A stretch of DNA of 64,000 bases from Thermoleophilia bacterium (GTDB lineage Bacteria; Actinomycetota; Thermoleophilia; RBG-16-64-13). The notes below the pieces were generated by a model. It saw only the letters and a list, made by a program, of their open reading frames with translations, was not told the origin of the DNA and did no database searches. A program made the translations under genes and the position numbers. The stretch spans positions 1,453,314-1,517,313 of the forward strand of contig JAOSKU010000001.1 of NCBI GenBank assembly GCA_027493445.1. Reading direction: 5' to 3'. This document shows, in pieces, positions 1 to 9,219 of this stretch. How positions within the stretch are numbered: the first letter of the stretch is position 1; each line of letters begins with the position of its first letter.

Positions 1-663
1 AAGCGAACCGCCCCCGGCGGCCGCACCGTCGACCTCGGCCAGGTACGATTCGGCGAACTCGATGTTCAAGGCCACCTCCGCCAGGGTGAGCTCCATCCGG
101 CCGGGCCGCGTTCCCGGCTGGAGACCCTCAAACCCGCGCGCGATGGTCGGAGCCCAGATCGCCACGTCCTCTGCACCGACCCGACGGATGGTCAACTCCC
201 GCGGTGGTTCAAGAGGCGTGCGCGCCTGCCCCGGGGGGCTCACGGTGGCAGGCGTCGCAACCGGACCGGCAGGCGTGCAGGTCCGGCTCTGCTCGGGGTT
301 GAGGGAGCACACCAGCGCGCCCTCGAAGTCCTCGAGGACGTACCCCCGCCGCCGCAGCCCCTGTACCAGAGAAGGGTGGGCCATGGGGTTGACGGTCACA
401 CGGGGGGTCGCGGCGCGCCCGACAAAGAACCGCTCCATGGCCTCGAGGTCGGCGTCGCTCACCGGCCCAGCCATGCCCAGTCCCACAGCCTGGGTGACCG
501 GAGAATCGGCGCCCGTGAACAGAAGACAGCCGCCCCCCATCCGCCGGAGCGCCGGCTCGTCCTCGGGACGGCAACGCCGCCAGGCGGCCACGTAGGCCAC
601 CCCCTCGGCCACCAGGGCGGCGTCGAGACGCTCCGCAAGCGCTCTGTCCATGAACAGCGTCAC
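1..663 (-). CDS. GNAT-type N-acetyltransferase, 3' end outside window
   Basis: Reading the minus strand from a GTG at 661-663 gives an open frame of 221 codons that runs off the left edge. The start is chosen because a near-perfect ribosome binding site (AGGAGG, complement of 671-676) sits just upstream. The first half, about 120 residues, looks like a degenerate GNAT-like domain (VAAWRRC..., MAGPVSDADLEAMERFF, PRVTVNPMAHPSL). After a Pro/Thr-rich linker a second domain begins with ELTIRRVGAEDVAIWAPTIA and reaches FAESYLAEVDG at the edge. Such two-domain GNAT proteins acetylate unknown small amines or proteins. The acetyl-CoA binding loop would lie outside the window, so activity cannot be judged. 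Family call is moderately safe; the substrate is unknown. Confidence 0.7.
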   Translation of the reverse strand, partial: MTLFMDRALAERLDAALVAEGVAYVAAWRRCRPEDEPALRRMGGGCLLFTGADSPVTQAVGLGMAGPVSDADLEAMERFFVGRAATPRVTVNPMAHPSLVQGLRRRGYVLEDFEGALVCSLNPEQSRTCTPAGPVATPATVSPPGQARTPLEPPRELTIRRVGAEDVAIWAPTIARGFEGLQPGTRPGRMELTLAEVALNIEFAESYLAEVDGAAAGGGSL

Positions 664-995
664 AATGCCACCTCCTCGGGCCGCGGGCCAGTCCCAGCCC
701 AGTTGGCGGTTCCGCGCCGGCTCCATACGTCCCCGCGGCCGCGGGCGGCCCGATGCGGTGTCCTCGGTCGCGTCCGCAGCCTCCGGCTTCGACCGCTCCC
801 TGAGTCCTTGTCTGTCGCCAGCCCGCAGTCTACACCCCCGTCCGGACGGCGCCACGCCGGAAACCGTTGCCCGCGCTAGAATAGGCTCGGTCGAGCAGGC
901 AACGCCCGCGAATCCGGTCGAGCAGGCAACCGCCCACCGTGAAGCGGGCGGGCGCTCGATCCGGCAGGCGTGGCGCACGCGGGAGGCGATCTCTT
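664..995. other. Intergenic region between divergent genes
   Basis: About 330 bases separate the minus-strand acetyltransferase from the plus-strand GTPase-like gene. It must hold both promoters, but I see no convincing -35/-10 pair. It contains one copy of a dispersed short repeat (770-813). Open frames crossing it on both strands have no recognisable protein features. Confidence 0.5.
770..813. repeat. Dispersed intergenic repeat 1, copy A
   Basis: This stretch matches 5169-5213 at roughly four of five positions with one single-base gap. Shared blocks are GCGTCCG, CCTCCGGCT, CCGCTCCC and GTCCTTG. Both copies lie between genes, so this is not a shared protein domain. Function is unknown. Confidence 0.5.
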
Positions 996-2003
996 TTGGA
1001 AGCGCGCATCATCGGTCTCAAAGGATGCGGGAAATCGACCTTGATGGCCGCGCTGTCGGGGGGACGGTCGGAAGGGACCGTGACCACCGTGCGCATGGGC
1101 GACGATCGAGTCCGCAGGCTGTCCGAGATCTTCAAGCCCAAGAAGACCACCTTCGCCGAGTTCAAGGTGCGCGAAGCGGTTTGGCCCGAGGCCACCGGCC
1201 GCAAGGGCGAGATGGAACGCTACCTGGACCAGATCGCCGGCGCCCACGTCTTTCTGCACGTGCTGCGTGGATACGCCAACCCTATGCTCCCATCGGAACC
1301 CCGCCCGGAGCGCGACCTGCTGGAGCTCGACCACGAGTTCCTGCTGGCCGACCTCATGGCCGTGGAGCGGGCCGTGGAGAGGGGCAAGAAGCAGCCCCCC
1401 GGCGACGCGGGCAGACGAGCGCTGGAGCACGCCCGGGAGGCCCTGGAGACCGAGGCTCCTCTGCGCGAGATCGAGATGCCCGGCGAGGAGACCGCCTTCC
1501 TCAAGAACTACCAGCTCCTGACCCTGGTGCCCCAAGTGCTCCTGCTCAACACCGAGTCGGGGCAGAAGGCCACGGAGCTGCCCGAGGAGCTGGCGCGCGG
1601 CCGCCAGACGGTGGCCTTCCCCTTCGCCGAGGCCGCCGAAGTGGCCGAGCTCTCCCCCGAGGAGCAGCAGGAGTTCGCCGAGGCCATGGGCCTGCCCGGA
1701 CCGGCCGACGAGATCGTCACCCACGCGGCCTTCGAGCAGATGGGCCTGATCAGCTTCCTCACCACCGGCGAAGACGAGGTGCGCGCCTGGCCCATCCGCC
1801 GGGGAGAGACCGCCCGCCAGGCAGCCGGGGCCGTGCATTCCGATATCGAGCGCGGCTTCATCCGAGCCGAGATCGTCAGCTACGATGACTTCATGGCCCA
1901 CGGCAGCATGAAGGCCTGCCGCGAAGCCGGCGTGCTGCGCATCGAGGGCAAGGACTATGTCATGGCCGACGGCGACATCGCCAACTTCCGTTTCAACGTC
2001 TGA
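996..2003 (+). CDS. YchF/Obg-like GTP-binding protein with DUF933 C-terminal domain
   Basis: Encodes about 335 residues. A TTG start at 996 is preferred over the in-frame GTG at 939 because GGGAGG lies at 981-986 with normal spacing and the protein then begins directly with the nucleotide-binding strand (LEARIIGLKGCGKST, a Walker A loop). The middle is helical. The C-terminal third (FEQMGLISFLTTGEDEVRAWPIRRG, then the AGAVHSDIERGFIRAEIVSYDDF segment) is the typical TGS/DUF933 domain of YchF. The G4 specificity motif is poor (LLLNTESG), as is common in this branch, where ATP may be preferred over GTP. YchF proteins are ribosome-associated P-loop NTPases; this one is diverged and its role is open. 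It stands alone on the plus strand. Confidence 0.85.
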   Translation: MEARIIGLKGCGKSTLMAALSGGRSEGTVTTVRMGDDRVRRLSEIFKPKKTTFAEFKVREAVWPEATGRKGEMERYLDQIAGAHVFLHVLRGYANPMLPSEPRPERDLLELDHEFLLADLMAVERAVERGKKQPPGDAGRRALEHAREALETEAPLREIEMPGEETAFLKNYQLLTLVPQVLLLNTESGQKATELPEELARGRQTVAFPFAEAAEVAELSPEEQQEFAEAMGLPGPADEIVTHAAFEQMGLISFLTTGEDEVRAWPIRRGETARQAAGAVHSDIERGFIRAEIVSYDDFMAHGSMKACREAGVLRIEGKDYVMADGDIANFRFNV

Positions 2004-2105
2004 CTACGACATCGCCGGCGGCCGCCCCAGCTTCGGACGGCAGGGCGACCACCGGCGGCCCGAGTGAGTCCCCTCGCCGCGGGGCGCACGTGTACACCCC
2101 GCGGA

Positions 2106-3160
2106 TCACAACACGGTGATCGTGCCCTTCATGAAGGGATGTACGCCGCAATGGTACGGATAGACCCCCGGCTGAGTGAAGGTGTGCTGGTATGACTGTC
2201 CCTGGGTGAGGAGCGAGCTCGAGAACGACATGTCGTCGGCCGCGATGCTGTGGCTGACCGCGTGATTGTTGGTCCAGGTGACCGTCGTGCCCGCCGCGAT
2301 CGTGATGCCGGTCGGGCTGAAAGCGAACCCGTTGATGGCCACGTTCGGGCTATTGAAGGTTGTCGTGGTCGTGACGGGGATGGTGGTCGTGGTGGAGCCC
2401 CCGGTGGTGGTAGTCGTCGACCCCGTGGTGCTGGTGGAACCCGACGTCGTGGTGGTACCCCCTCCGGTGGTCGTGGTGGAGCCGGCCGTGGTACTCGTCG
2501 CCGAAGGCATCAAACCCAGCAGACGATGGAGCATCTGGGCGACCTCACCCCGGCTGGCGGCTGCCCAGGGATCCCAGCCCGGGCCGAATTCGAGGAGTCC
2601 GTTCACGACGCCGTTGAACTCCGCGACCCGCATATTGGAAGCATGCACGTCGCTGAAGTTCCCGATGGAACCCTGATATCCGGCAGGCGGGACCGTCAGG
2701 AGACCGGGCATGGCGTCGTTCGCCCCCGGACGATCATGGTCACGACCTGCGCCCGGGTGATGTCGTCGAAGGGCGAGAACTTCCCCGGGGCCGTGCCGTT
2801 GGTGATGCCGTGGGCGGCGGCCACAGCCACGTAGTTGTCCGGGTACAAGGAGCCTGGTCCGCTGACGTCGACATCACCGAAGGGCGAGAGATCGGCTTCG
2901 CTCACGGGCAGGTCGAGCGTCAACACGATCATCTTGGCGAACTGCTGGCGCTTCACCATCAAGTCGGGGCCGAAGCTGCCGTCGGTGAAGCCGTTGATGA
3001 TCCCCCTTTGGGAGAGGTCGTCGATGGCGGGGGCGTAGGGATGGTTCTGGTCGACGTCGGTGAAGGCCAGAGCGCCGGCGAGCAGCAGCAGGAACGCGAC
3101 GGCAGCGGCCGCGGGGCCCAGGAGCAGCCTCCGCCCGAGCGCGCGTTGAGACCCGTTCAT
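2106..3160 (-). CDS. Secreted SLH-domain protein with C-terminal cupredoxin (frameshifted)
   Basis: The gene starts at ATG 3160 behind GGAAGG and encodes an N-terminal signal/membrane segment (GRRLLLGPAAAAVAFLLLLAGALAF). Three S-layer homology repeats follow (FTDVDQNHPYAPAIDDL, FGDVDVSG, FSDVHASNMRVAEF), then a linker made almost only of Thr, Gly and Ser, then a plastocyanin-like domain with type I copper ligands (VSHS; YPYHCGVHPFM). The reading frame breaks at 2723-2727: a run of five C on the + strand should be six, after which ITRAQVVTMIVRG continues as ANDAMPGLLTV. With the missing base restored it is one continuous surface copper protein anchored to cell-wall polymer. It may carry electrons outside the membrane; that is inference. 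Confidence 0.8.
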
Positions 3161-3373
3161 GATGACCTTCCGTTTTTCGGTGATACAGCTCAACAAATAT
3201 GTCCCATTGTTACCCTTCAACTAGGGAAGTAATGCGCTCCTCGATCACGTTGCCGCGGAGACCCGGCCGTGAGAAGACCTCCGCTTGGAGGACGGCGCGA
3301 CGCCGGGTCCCCGAGGGCGCTTCGACGCCCCCGGGGACCGCCGGGCGAACGCCCCTCGTGCTATGATCCGGCC

Positions 3374-4606
3374 GTGCTCGACCTGCTGAAGATCGCCGCC
3401 GTGTTCGTACTGATCCTGGGCCTCTTGCGCCTCAAGTGGAATCTGGGGCTGGTGATGCTGATCGGCGGCACGGTGCTCGGGTTGTTGATGGGCCTGGGCC
3501 CGGTAGCTCTACTGGAGACCGCCTGGCACGCCGCCGCCGACACGACCGCCGTCTCCCTGATCGTGGCGCTGGCGCTCATCATGGTGCTCGAGCATATCCT
3601 CCGCACCACGAACACACTGAAGACCCTGGTCGACGCGCTCCAGCGCCTGCTGGGTGACAACCGCATCGTCATGGCGCTGATGCCGGCCATCATCGGCATC
3701 CTGCCCTCGGCCGGCGGAGCACGTTTCTCGGCCCCGCTGGTGGAGGAGTCCGCGAGCGGCTGTCTGGTGGGAGCTGATCGCAAGAGCTTCATCAACTACT
3801 GGTTCCGGCATATGTGGGAGTACGTCTCGCCCCTCTACCCGGGCTTCATCCTAACGGCGGCCGTGACGGGCGTCTCCATGGGGCGCCTCTTCGTCTGGCA
3901 GGCGGCCTTCTCCGTGACCGTTCTCACCGCCGGGGTCGTCTACGGCTTTCGAGGAGTCTCCCCCGCTCCCCGCACCCCGAGCGCAGACCGCTCACGCGAC
4001 GTGCGCCTGATCGCGGTGAGCTTCGCGCCCATTCTGGCGGTCATGATCCTGGTGATTGCTCTGGGCGTGGATGTAGCTCTGGCCATGTCCGGCGTGGTGC
4101 TGGTCCTGTTCCTCCTGCACCGCTACACTCCGGCACGCATCTACCGGACCCTCCGGGAGAGCATTTCTCTGAAGACGTTGTGGCTGGTGTTGGGCGTGCT
4201 CATATTCAAGGGCATGATGGAGGACTCCGGTACTGTGGACGCCCTCCCCAAGGTGCTCGAATCGGCCGGGGTGCCCGTGGTACTGATCCTATTCGTGCTG
4301 CCCTTCGTGGTGGGTGTGATGACCGGCATCACGGTGGCCTACGTTGGCATCACCTTCCCTCTGATCCTGCCGCTGATCGCCACCGCTTCGGGTCCCGACC
4401 TGGGCATGCTGGCCTTCGTGTTCGCCTCCGGATTCGCCGGGGTCATGTTCTCGCCGGTACATCTCTGCCTGGTGCTGACCAAGGACTACTTCCACTCCCC
4501 TGCAGCGCCCATCTACCGGACCATGCTCGTGCCCGAAAGCTTGGTGGTCATGGTAGCCCTGGGCCAGATGTTGGTCCTGCACGCCGGAAAGCTCGTCGGC
4601 TCCTGA
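3374..4606 (+). CDS. DUF401 family integral membrane permease
   Basis: About 410 residues from a GTG at 3374, where the hydrophobic protein begins (LDLLKIAAVFVLILGLLRL). An earlier in-frame start at 3269 would only add a low-complexity basic leader. Roughly ten to eleven membrane spans are visible. The motif ALMPAIIGILPSAGGARFSAPLVEE near residue 110 and the repeat-like segment VVGVMTGITVAYVGITFPLILPLI with FASGFAGVMFSPVHLCLVLTKDYF are typical of the DUF401/TIGR00529 permeases, related to the ion-transporter superfamily of anion and citrate carriers. The substrate is unknown. It is monocistronic or co-transcribed with the small gene 145 bases downstream. Confidence 0.8.
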   Translation: MLDLLKIAAVFVLILGLLRLKWNLGLVMLIGGTVLGLLMGLGPVALLETAWHAAADTTAVSLIVALALIMVLEHILRTTNTLKTLVDALQRLLGDNRIVMALMPAIIGILPSAGGARFSAPLVEESASGCLVGADRKSFINYWFRHMWEYVSPLYPGFILTAAVTGVSMGRLFVWQAAFSVTVLTAGVVYGFRGVSPAPRTPSADRSRDVRLIAVSFAPILAVMILVIALGVDVALAMSGVVLVLFLLHRYTPARIYRTLRESISLKTLWLVLGVLIFKGMMEDSGTVDALPKVLESAGVPVVLILFVLPFVVGVMTGITVAYVGITFPLILPLIATASGPDLGMLAFVFASGFAGVMFSPVHLCLVLTKDYFHSPAAPIYRTMLVPESLVVMVALGQMLVLHAGKLVGS

Positions 4607-4751
4607 GCGCTCATTCCGTGCCGAAGCCAGGGCGCCGCGGCTCAAGACTCGGTGCTCCCGCATCACTCCGCTCTGCTCACCCGAGCTTCGCTCCGCAAGG
4701 CCCGGGGTAGAAACAACTGTGCAGCAACCTGCTCGTCGCGGAGGCGATGTG

Positions 4752-5072
4752 ATGAGATTCCTGGTAGTCAGCAAGAGTACGTCCCCATTCCCACCGGACA
4801 TGGCCTTGGGCATGATGGACGCCATGTTGGGATGGGTGGAGAGGTACGAGTCGAGTGGCAGGATGGAGCAGTCCTGGGCGTTCGCGGGCACGCAGGGCGG
4901 CGGCGGCATCCTGAACGTCGAGTCCACCGAGGAGCTCGACGAGATCATGGCTCAGTTCCCCTTCGCGCCCTTCTCCCAGATCGATGTCTACCCTCTGGCC
5001 GATCTGCGCCACTCCATCGAGAAGAACAGGGAGTTCGTTGCTTCCATGATGGCGGCAATGGCGGCGCACTGA
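4752..5072 (+). CDS. Muconolactone-isomerase-like small protein
   Basis: The start is ATG 4752, because GGAGG at 4740-4744 lies seven bases upstream; a longer frame from 4719 lacks such a site. The product is 106 residues, beginning MRFLVVSKSTSPFPPDM and containing the ferredoxin-like pattern of the muconolactone delta-isomerase/YciI-type families (GRMEQSWAFAGTQGGGGILNVES, FPFAPFSQIDVYPLADL). Members of this fold are small dimeric or oligomeric proteins, some of them lactone isomerases, many of unknown role. No other catechol-pathway gene is adjacent, so an isomerase function is not supported by context. A long perfect palindrome follows the stop. Confidence 0.65.
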   Translation: MRFLVVSKSTSPFPPDMALGMMDAMLGWVERYESSGRMEQSWAFAGTQGGGGILNVESTEELDEIMAQFPFAPFSQIDVYPLADLRHSIEKNREFVASMMAAMAAH

Positions 5073-5081
5073 GATCCCCTA

Positions 5082-5149
5082 CCGCCCCCTGAATGACGAA
5101 GCCCTCCCCGTGCTCGAGCACGGGGAGGGCTTCGTCATTCAGGGGGCGG
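5082..5149. terminator. Perfect 68-bp palindrome between convergent genes
   Basis: The 34 bases 5082-5115 are the exact reverse complement of 5116-5149, with no mismatch and no spacer; the centre is CTCGAG at 5113-5118. It lies between the stop of the plus-strand small gene (5072) and the stop of the minus-strand lipoprotein gene (5265), so a bidirectional transcription terminator is the natural reading. There is no U tract on either side, which is unusual for a simple intrinsic terminator. It could also be a cruciform site, or an assembly fold-back. Confidence 0.7.
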
Positions 5150-5168
5150 CCTGGGCGGCGCAATGGTT

Positions 5169-5213
5169 GCGTCCGTAACCTCCGGCTACGCCCGCTCCCC
5201 TGTGTCCTTGCCC
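5169..5213. repeat. Dispersed intergenic repeat 1, copy B
   Basis: Second copy of the repeat at 770-813, here directly after the palindrome and before repeat 2 (5233-5264). Function is unknown. Confidence 0.5.
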
Positions 5214-5232
5214 CGCCCGCGCCCAGCGCACC

Positions 5233-5264
5233 CTGGCGGCGAAGCGACATTCCGAGACGAGCTC
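5233..5264. repeat. Dispersed intergenic repeat 2, copy A
   Basis: These 32 bases match 60404-60435 at 29 positions. Each copy touches the stop codon of a minus-strand gene (5265 and 60435), so on the transcribed strand it forms the first bases of the 3' untranslated region. The core GGCGGCGAAGCG is unchanged. Confidence 0.55.
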
Positions 5265-6179
5265 CTACTCGGCCACCACCTCATCGGGGAGCAAGGGTCG
5301 CAGCAGCAGCGTGTAGTAGGCGTCGTCGCTCCTCCACAGAGTGAGGGTATTGGCCTTTTCGAGCAGCGGTTTCAAAGCCTCCAGGTCGGCCCCGGAGATA
5401 ACCGCCCGGGAGCCCTGCTGGTAGGGCTCCCCCAAGGTCCCCAGATCGGCCAGGGGCCACGCGAGGATGTTGGGCTCGATGCCCGAGGGGTCCGACCGGG
5501 TGGGATCGCCGGGTAAGATCAACACGGCCAGCGACTCGAACTGATAGGCCGCGTCGGGCCCGATCTCCCCCTCGAGCCATCCACGCAGGTCAGTAGCCTT
5601 CATACGGAAGTTCAGCAGGTCGCGACGTAGGCGCTTCTGTTCGTCGGAAAGGATCGGGTCGTTCTCATTCTCGGCCTCGAGGAAGTACACGTCGGTTGCT
5701 ATGGTGCGGCCACCGGCGGAGACGGTGAAGGTGGTGGTTGCCCCGTCGGCCACGGCCGGTTGGCCGAAGTCCCGGTCTTGCTCGAGCAGACCAGCCTCCC
5801 GGGCGGCGTTCAGCAGCCGCTGTACGCCTGTCTCGGAGAGCTGGGCCACCTGTAGATTGGGGAGAGCCGGACCGGGATAGATCATCAGCACCGGCCCCTG
5901 AGTGATCACCCGACCGTCGGCGTAGACCGAGATCTGGGGCAGGCTGGTGAAGATCAACTCGATGGGAACGAAGCCGCCGCCGACCTCGACTCGGAACACC
6001 AAGTTGTCGGCGCCGGAGGGTGGCGGGGCGGTGGAGCCGGTCGTGTCGCTGGAGCCGCCGCCGGGACCTGTGGTGGTGGAGCCACCGTCCGCATAGCCGC
6101 AGCCGGCCACCAGAAGAAGCAGAGCGGTGCAGGACACAACCGCGAGGGCAAGAAACCTGTTCGTGGGGTTCTGAGTCAT
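5265..6179 (-). CDS. Secreted lipoprotein of unknown function
   Basis: About 304 residues. The second of two adjacent ATG codons (6177-6179) has the better spacing to GGAGG (complement of 6185-6189). The N-terminus is a lipoprotein signal peptide (FLALAVVSCTALLLLVAGCG) with Cys at the lipobox, then a Gly/Ser/Thr-rich linker (GGSTTTGPGGGSSDTTGST). The mature part is a beta-rich domain of about 240 residues (FRVEVGGGFVPIELIFTSLPQISVYADGRVI, later GATTTFTVSAGGRTIATDVYFLE and YQQGSRAVISGADLEAL). It has no catalytic motif I recognise. The same Thr-rich linker style occurs in the SLH-cupredoxin protein and in the ABC binding protein of this window. Confidence 0.7.
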   Translation of the reverse strand: MTQNPTNRFLALAVVSCTALLLLVAGCGYADGGSTTTGPGGGSSDTTGSTAPPPSGADNLVFRVEVGGGFVPIELIFTSLPQISVYADGRVITQGPVLMIYPGPALPNLQVAQLSETGVQRLLNAAREAGLLEQDRDFGQPAVADGATTTFTVSAGGRTIATDVYFLEAENENDPILSDEQKRLRRDLLNFRMKATDLRGWLEGEIGPDAAYQFESLAVLILPGDPTRSDPSGIEPNILAWPLADLGTLGEPYQQGSRAVISGADLEALKPLLEKANTLTLWRSDDAYYTLLLRPLLPDEVVAE

Positions 6180-6380
6180 CATTGGCCTCCGGGGGAATCG
6201 CACGAGAGGGGTGGCGTTTTCTTCGATGCACCCCCGGCGCCCTCGGTTCCCGGGACGGGGCCTCGTAGCCCGGCCACCCCACGAGCGTCGGCCCGCCTTT
6301 GGAGGGGCCGATCGAGCTGGAGACCGGGGATGGTCGCCGCGGCCGGCGCGCCGACCCTCGCGCGGCGCGGCGCGCGGAAC

Positions 6381-7028
6381 CTAGGCACGGGTAGCGGCTG
6401 CACTCCGGGGTCCCTCACCCTCGGGAAAAGCGGAACGGGTCCCGGCGAGCCAGGCCCGGCCATGGTCGTAGAGACGCTCGACGACCGGACCGAGCAGTTG
6501 CGGCAGGTCGAGGTTGATGGTGAAACCGTTCTTCGACTGCAGGTAGGCGAGATGCTTGTAGCCCTCCGGGAAGCGACCGAGCAGCTCAGGGTCGAGCTCC
6601 AGGGACGCCGAAGGGTCAACTGGGTCCAGCCGATCCTTCTCGTAGATCGGCTGGCGCCGGACGATCGCCCACCGCCCTGCGCGCTTCTCGAAGAAATCGT
6701 AGAACCGCCCGGTACAGACCACGTCGACCAGCACGCCATCCACCGGCGCACGCTGCGAGATCGTCATCTTCGTCTGGCAGATGGCACGTTCGCCTTGGAT
6801 GTCGGCGCTCGAACCGCCGAGAAAGTGCAGGATGCTCACCCCACGCTCCAGGCCGGAGCGGCTCACCTCAATGAAGTCTTCCGCCGAGCCCTGGAACCAG
6901 GTAGCCGTCATCCAGCCGTCCTCGTGCCAGACACTGCGGAACCGCTCCCAGTCGCCGGAGTCGCGCCAAACCGCCCAGTTCTGCACCCCCTCGAAGATCG
7001 CCAACTTGTCCTCGACATGGCTGTCCAC
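6381..7028 (-). CDS. NTF2-like (SnoaL/nuclear transport factor 2 family) protein
   Basis: 215 residues from a GTG at 7028 with a G-rich stretch eight bases upstream. The pattern is that of an NTF2-fold alpha+beta cone: an opening helix (DKLAIFEGVQNWAVWRDSGDWERFRSVWHEDGWMTATWFQGSAEDFIEV), then strands (GERAICQTKMTISQRAPVDGVLVDVVCTGRFYDFFEKRAGRWAIVRRQPIYEKDRL). Members include dehydratases, isomerases and the small subunits of ring-hydroxylating dioxygenases, but no dioxygenase large subunit is nearby, so I give no function. It stands alone between a lipoprotein gene (same strand, downstream) and the divergent asparagine-synthase-like gene. Confidence 0.7.
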   Translation of the reverse strand: MDSHVEDKLAIFEGVQNWAVWRDSGDWERFRSVWHEDGWMTATWFQGSAEDFIEVSRSGLERGVSILHFLGGSSADIQGERAICQTKMTISQRAPVDGVLVDVVCTGRFYDFFEKRAGRWAIVRRQPIYEKDRLDPVDPSASLELDPELLGRFPEGYKHLAYLQSKNGFTINLDLPQLLGPVVERLYDHGRAWLAGTRSAFPEGEGPRSAAATRA

Positions 7029-7327
7029 GGGACCCCCTTTTTTGCTCGGTCACTCAGTGTAGCCCGAAGGCTGCTACCGGCGGAAGGGGGCGCTCGGCCA
7101 GAGGCCCGACACTGTCGTGACGCACACTGAAGCTCAGACCGAGCGACACCTTCGAACCCCGCCCGATGGTATTCGCACTACCGGGTGTGGAGCCGCGGGT
7201 TTCTGCCGGCGAGAGGCTGCAGCTCGGGGTTTCGCCTGACGCCCGGGACCGGTAAGATGGGCCGCGCGCCCAGGTCTCCCGGGAGGCCTTGGCTCAGGGA
7301 GGAGGACTTCTGTATCGCTTTGCCGAC

Positions 7328-9219
7328 ATGATCGTGAGCTTCGGAGCAGAGCAGGACGAAGCCGCTCGGTGGCCGAGCCGCCGACAGGGGCTCTACGACG
7401 GCCCGTGGGGCTCGGGCCGTACACCGGCGGATCGGCAGATTGAGCACAAGGGTGGCGCTATCGTGCGTGTCTCCCCGGATGACGTTTCCGAAGGGTGCGA
7501 GCCGCTCCTTCACACGGAGCGGGTCGGCGCGTGGAATCTCTGGGCGCTCGGCGAGCTCCATGGATACGCACCGGAGAATGCCGGCGCAGCGACAGGCAAG
7601 ATCTCTCGATCGGAGCCCGACAGCCACGGTGGAAGGACCGCCCGCCTCCTGAGAGCCTTTGCTCGGGACCTGGCCCAGTCTCGGGAGCGGCCCGCAGCCC
7701 TCAATGGACGCTTCCTGCTACTCGCTTTGGACGGTCGGACCGGCCACTGGCATGTCTGGACGGACAGGTTCGGCACGATCCACGGCTACTACGGCCGCAG
7801 GGGCAACCGCGCCGCCGTTGGTTCCTTCTCTCCGGCTGTGGCTCGAGCGGTGGGAGCCCGGACCCTCGATTGGCTCGGTTTGGCGGGATACTTCGCAACC
7901 GCCTGCTTCTTCGAGGCGCACACGCATTTTGAAGAGGTCGAGATCTTGCGCCCGGCCACGCACTACACGTTCGGCCGCGACGGACGCCTGCTCTCCGCCG
8001 GCCGCTACTGGGATTGGCGGCACGATCCCGACCCGACCCGCAGCTTCGAAGACACGCTGGCCGCTTTCGACCGGGCGTTCCGGGATGCGGTCGACGATCT
8101 GAGCGCGGGCGTGAGCATCGCCCTCCCCGTCTCAGGCGGCCTTGACTCCCGGACGAACGCCGCGGCCTTGACGCGCCGGGGCTCAGCGGCTTTCAGCGAA
8201 CGTCGAGTCTGGGCCTACTCCTACGGCTACGGTCCCCGGTCCAGCGAGACGCGTGTCGCGCGCCAGGTTGCAGCCGCCCGCTCCATCCCCTTCCGCGCGT
8301 TCGAGGTCCCTCAGTACCTGTTCGACCGGCTCGATGCTACCACCGCCACGATGGAAGGCTTCCAGGACGTCACCTTGCCCAGGCAGATCGGCATGATCGA
8401 GGAGGTAGGGGAGCGGACCGGATACGTGATGCCCGGCCACTGGGGCGGAGCATGGTTCGGTGACTTCGGCTTCGCGAGGGTCAGGGCCCAACCGGGAGGC
8501 CCCCCACCGAGCGAGGGTACGCGGATGCGGTGCTCGATATCATGTGGAGACGGGGCAGTGACTGGTTGCTTGATCGACTATCCCCCCGGGGGCTCGCAGC
8601 CGATGCCCGGTCGCTGATCCTCGAAACGCAGGTCAAACCCTGCCTGGCCAGGCTCTCGCACGTGGAAGACCTGTCCTTCAGAACGGCGGCCTTCCTCGCG
8701 GAGCAGATTGGCTTCAGGTGGGCGAACACGGGTATGCGCGGCTTCCAGCTCGGAGCGTTCCCGCGTGAGCCCTTCTACGACACACGGGTGGCCGATTTCT
8801 TCTGCACGGTCCCCGGTGAGATGCATCGCGGCCGCCGGCTCCAGGTGGAGTACCTCAAGCGCTACGCCCCCGATCTGGCCCGTGTCGAGTGGGAGGGATG
8901 GGACGCCGACCTTTTCACCTACAACACCCGCCGTCGCGCACTGACACTGCCCAAACGCGCCTTGCGCAGGGGGTGGGCACGAATCAGCGGCCGCCGACCG
9001 GCCGAGCGCAACTGGGAGGTGCAGTTCGCCGGAGAGTACGGGCGGAATGGACTTGAGAAGTGGCTTCTTGCTCCGGGACTCCGCCTGCATGAGTACGTGG
9101 ACACCCGGGACGTTGACAGGCTGCTGCACGACTTCCAGGCAGCGCCCCTCGAACAGATGCGGGGACACACGATCTCCTCCCTGCTCACCTTCTCGGCCTG
9201 GCTCGAGAAGTATGGTTGA
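7328..9219 (+). CDS. Asparagine-synthase-related protein (frameshifted)
   Basis: The protein reads in one frame to about 8500 and in another from there to 9219. A run of six C at 8500-8505 that should be seven explains the break; after repair ARVRAQPGG continues into TERGYADAVLDIMWRRG. The C-terminal half carries the ATP-pyrophosphatase loop of asparagine synthase (ALPVSGGLDSRTNAAAL). The N-terminal half resembles a class II glutamine amidotransferase domain (PAALNGRFLLLALDGRTGHWHVWTDRFGTIHGYY) but I see no Cys at residue 2, so ammonia from glutamine is unlikely. The exact start is uncertain (ATG 7328 or slightly downstream). The glycosyltransferase start overlaps its stop, so the two are translated together. 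Such proteins modify sugars or peptides in surface polymers. Confidence 0.75.

Noticed and set aside
2266..2676. Plus-strand valine-rich open frame opposite the SLH-cupredoxin gene
   Set aside because: It is the antisense image of the Thr-rich linker codons and has no start signal or domain.
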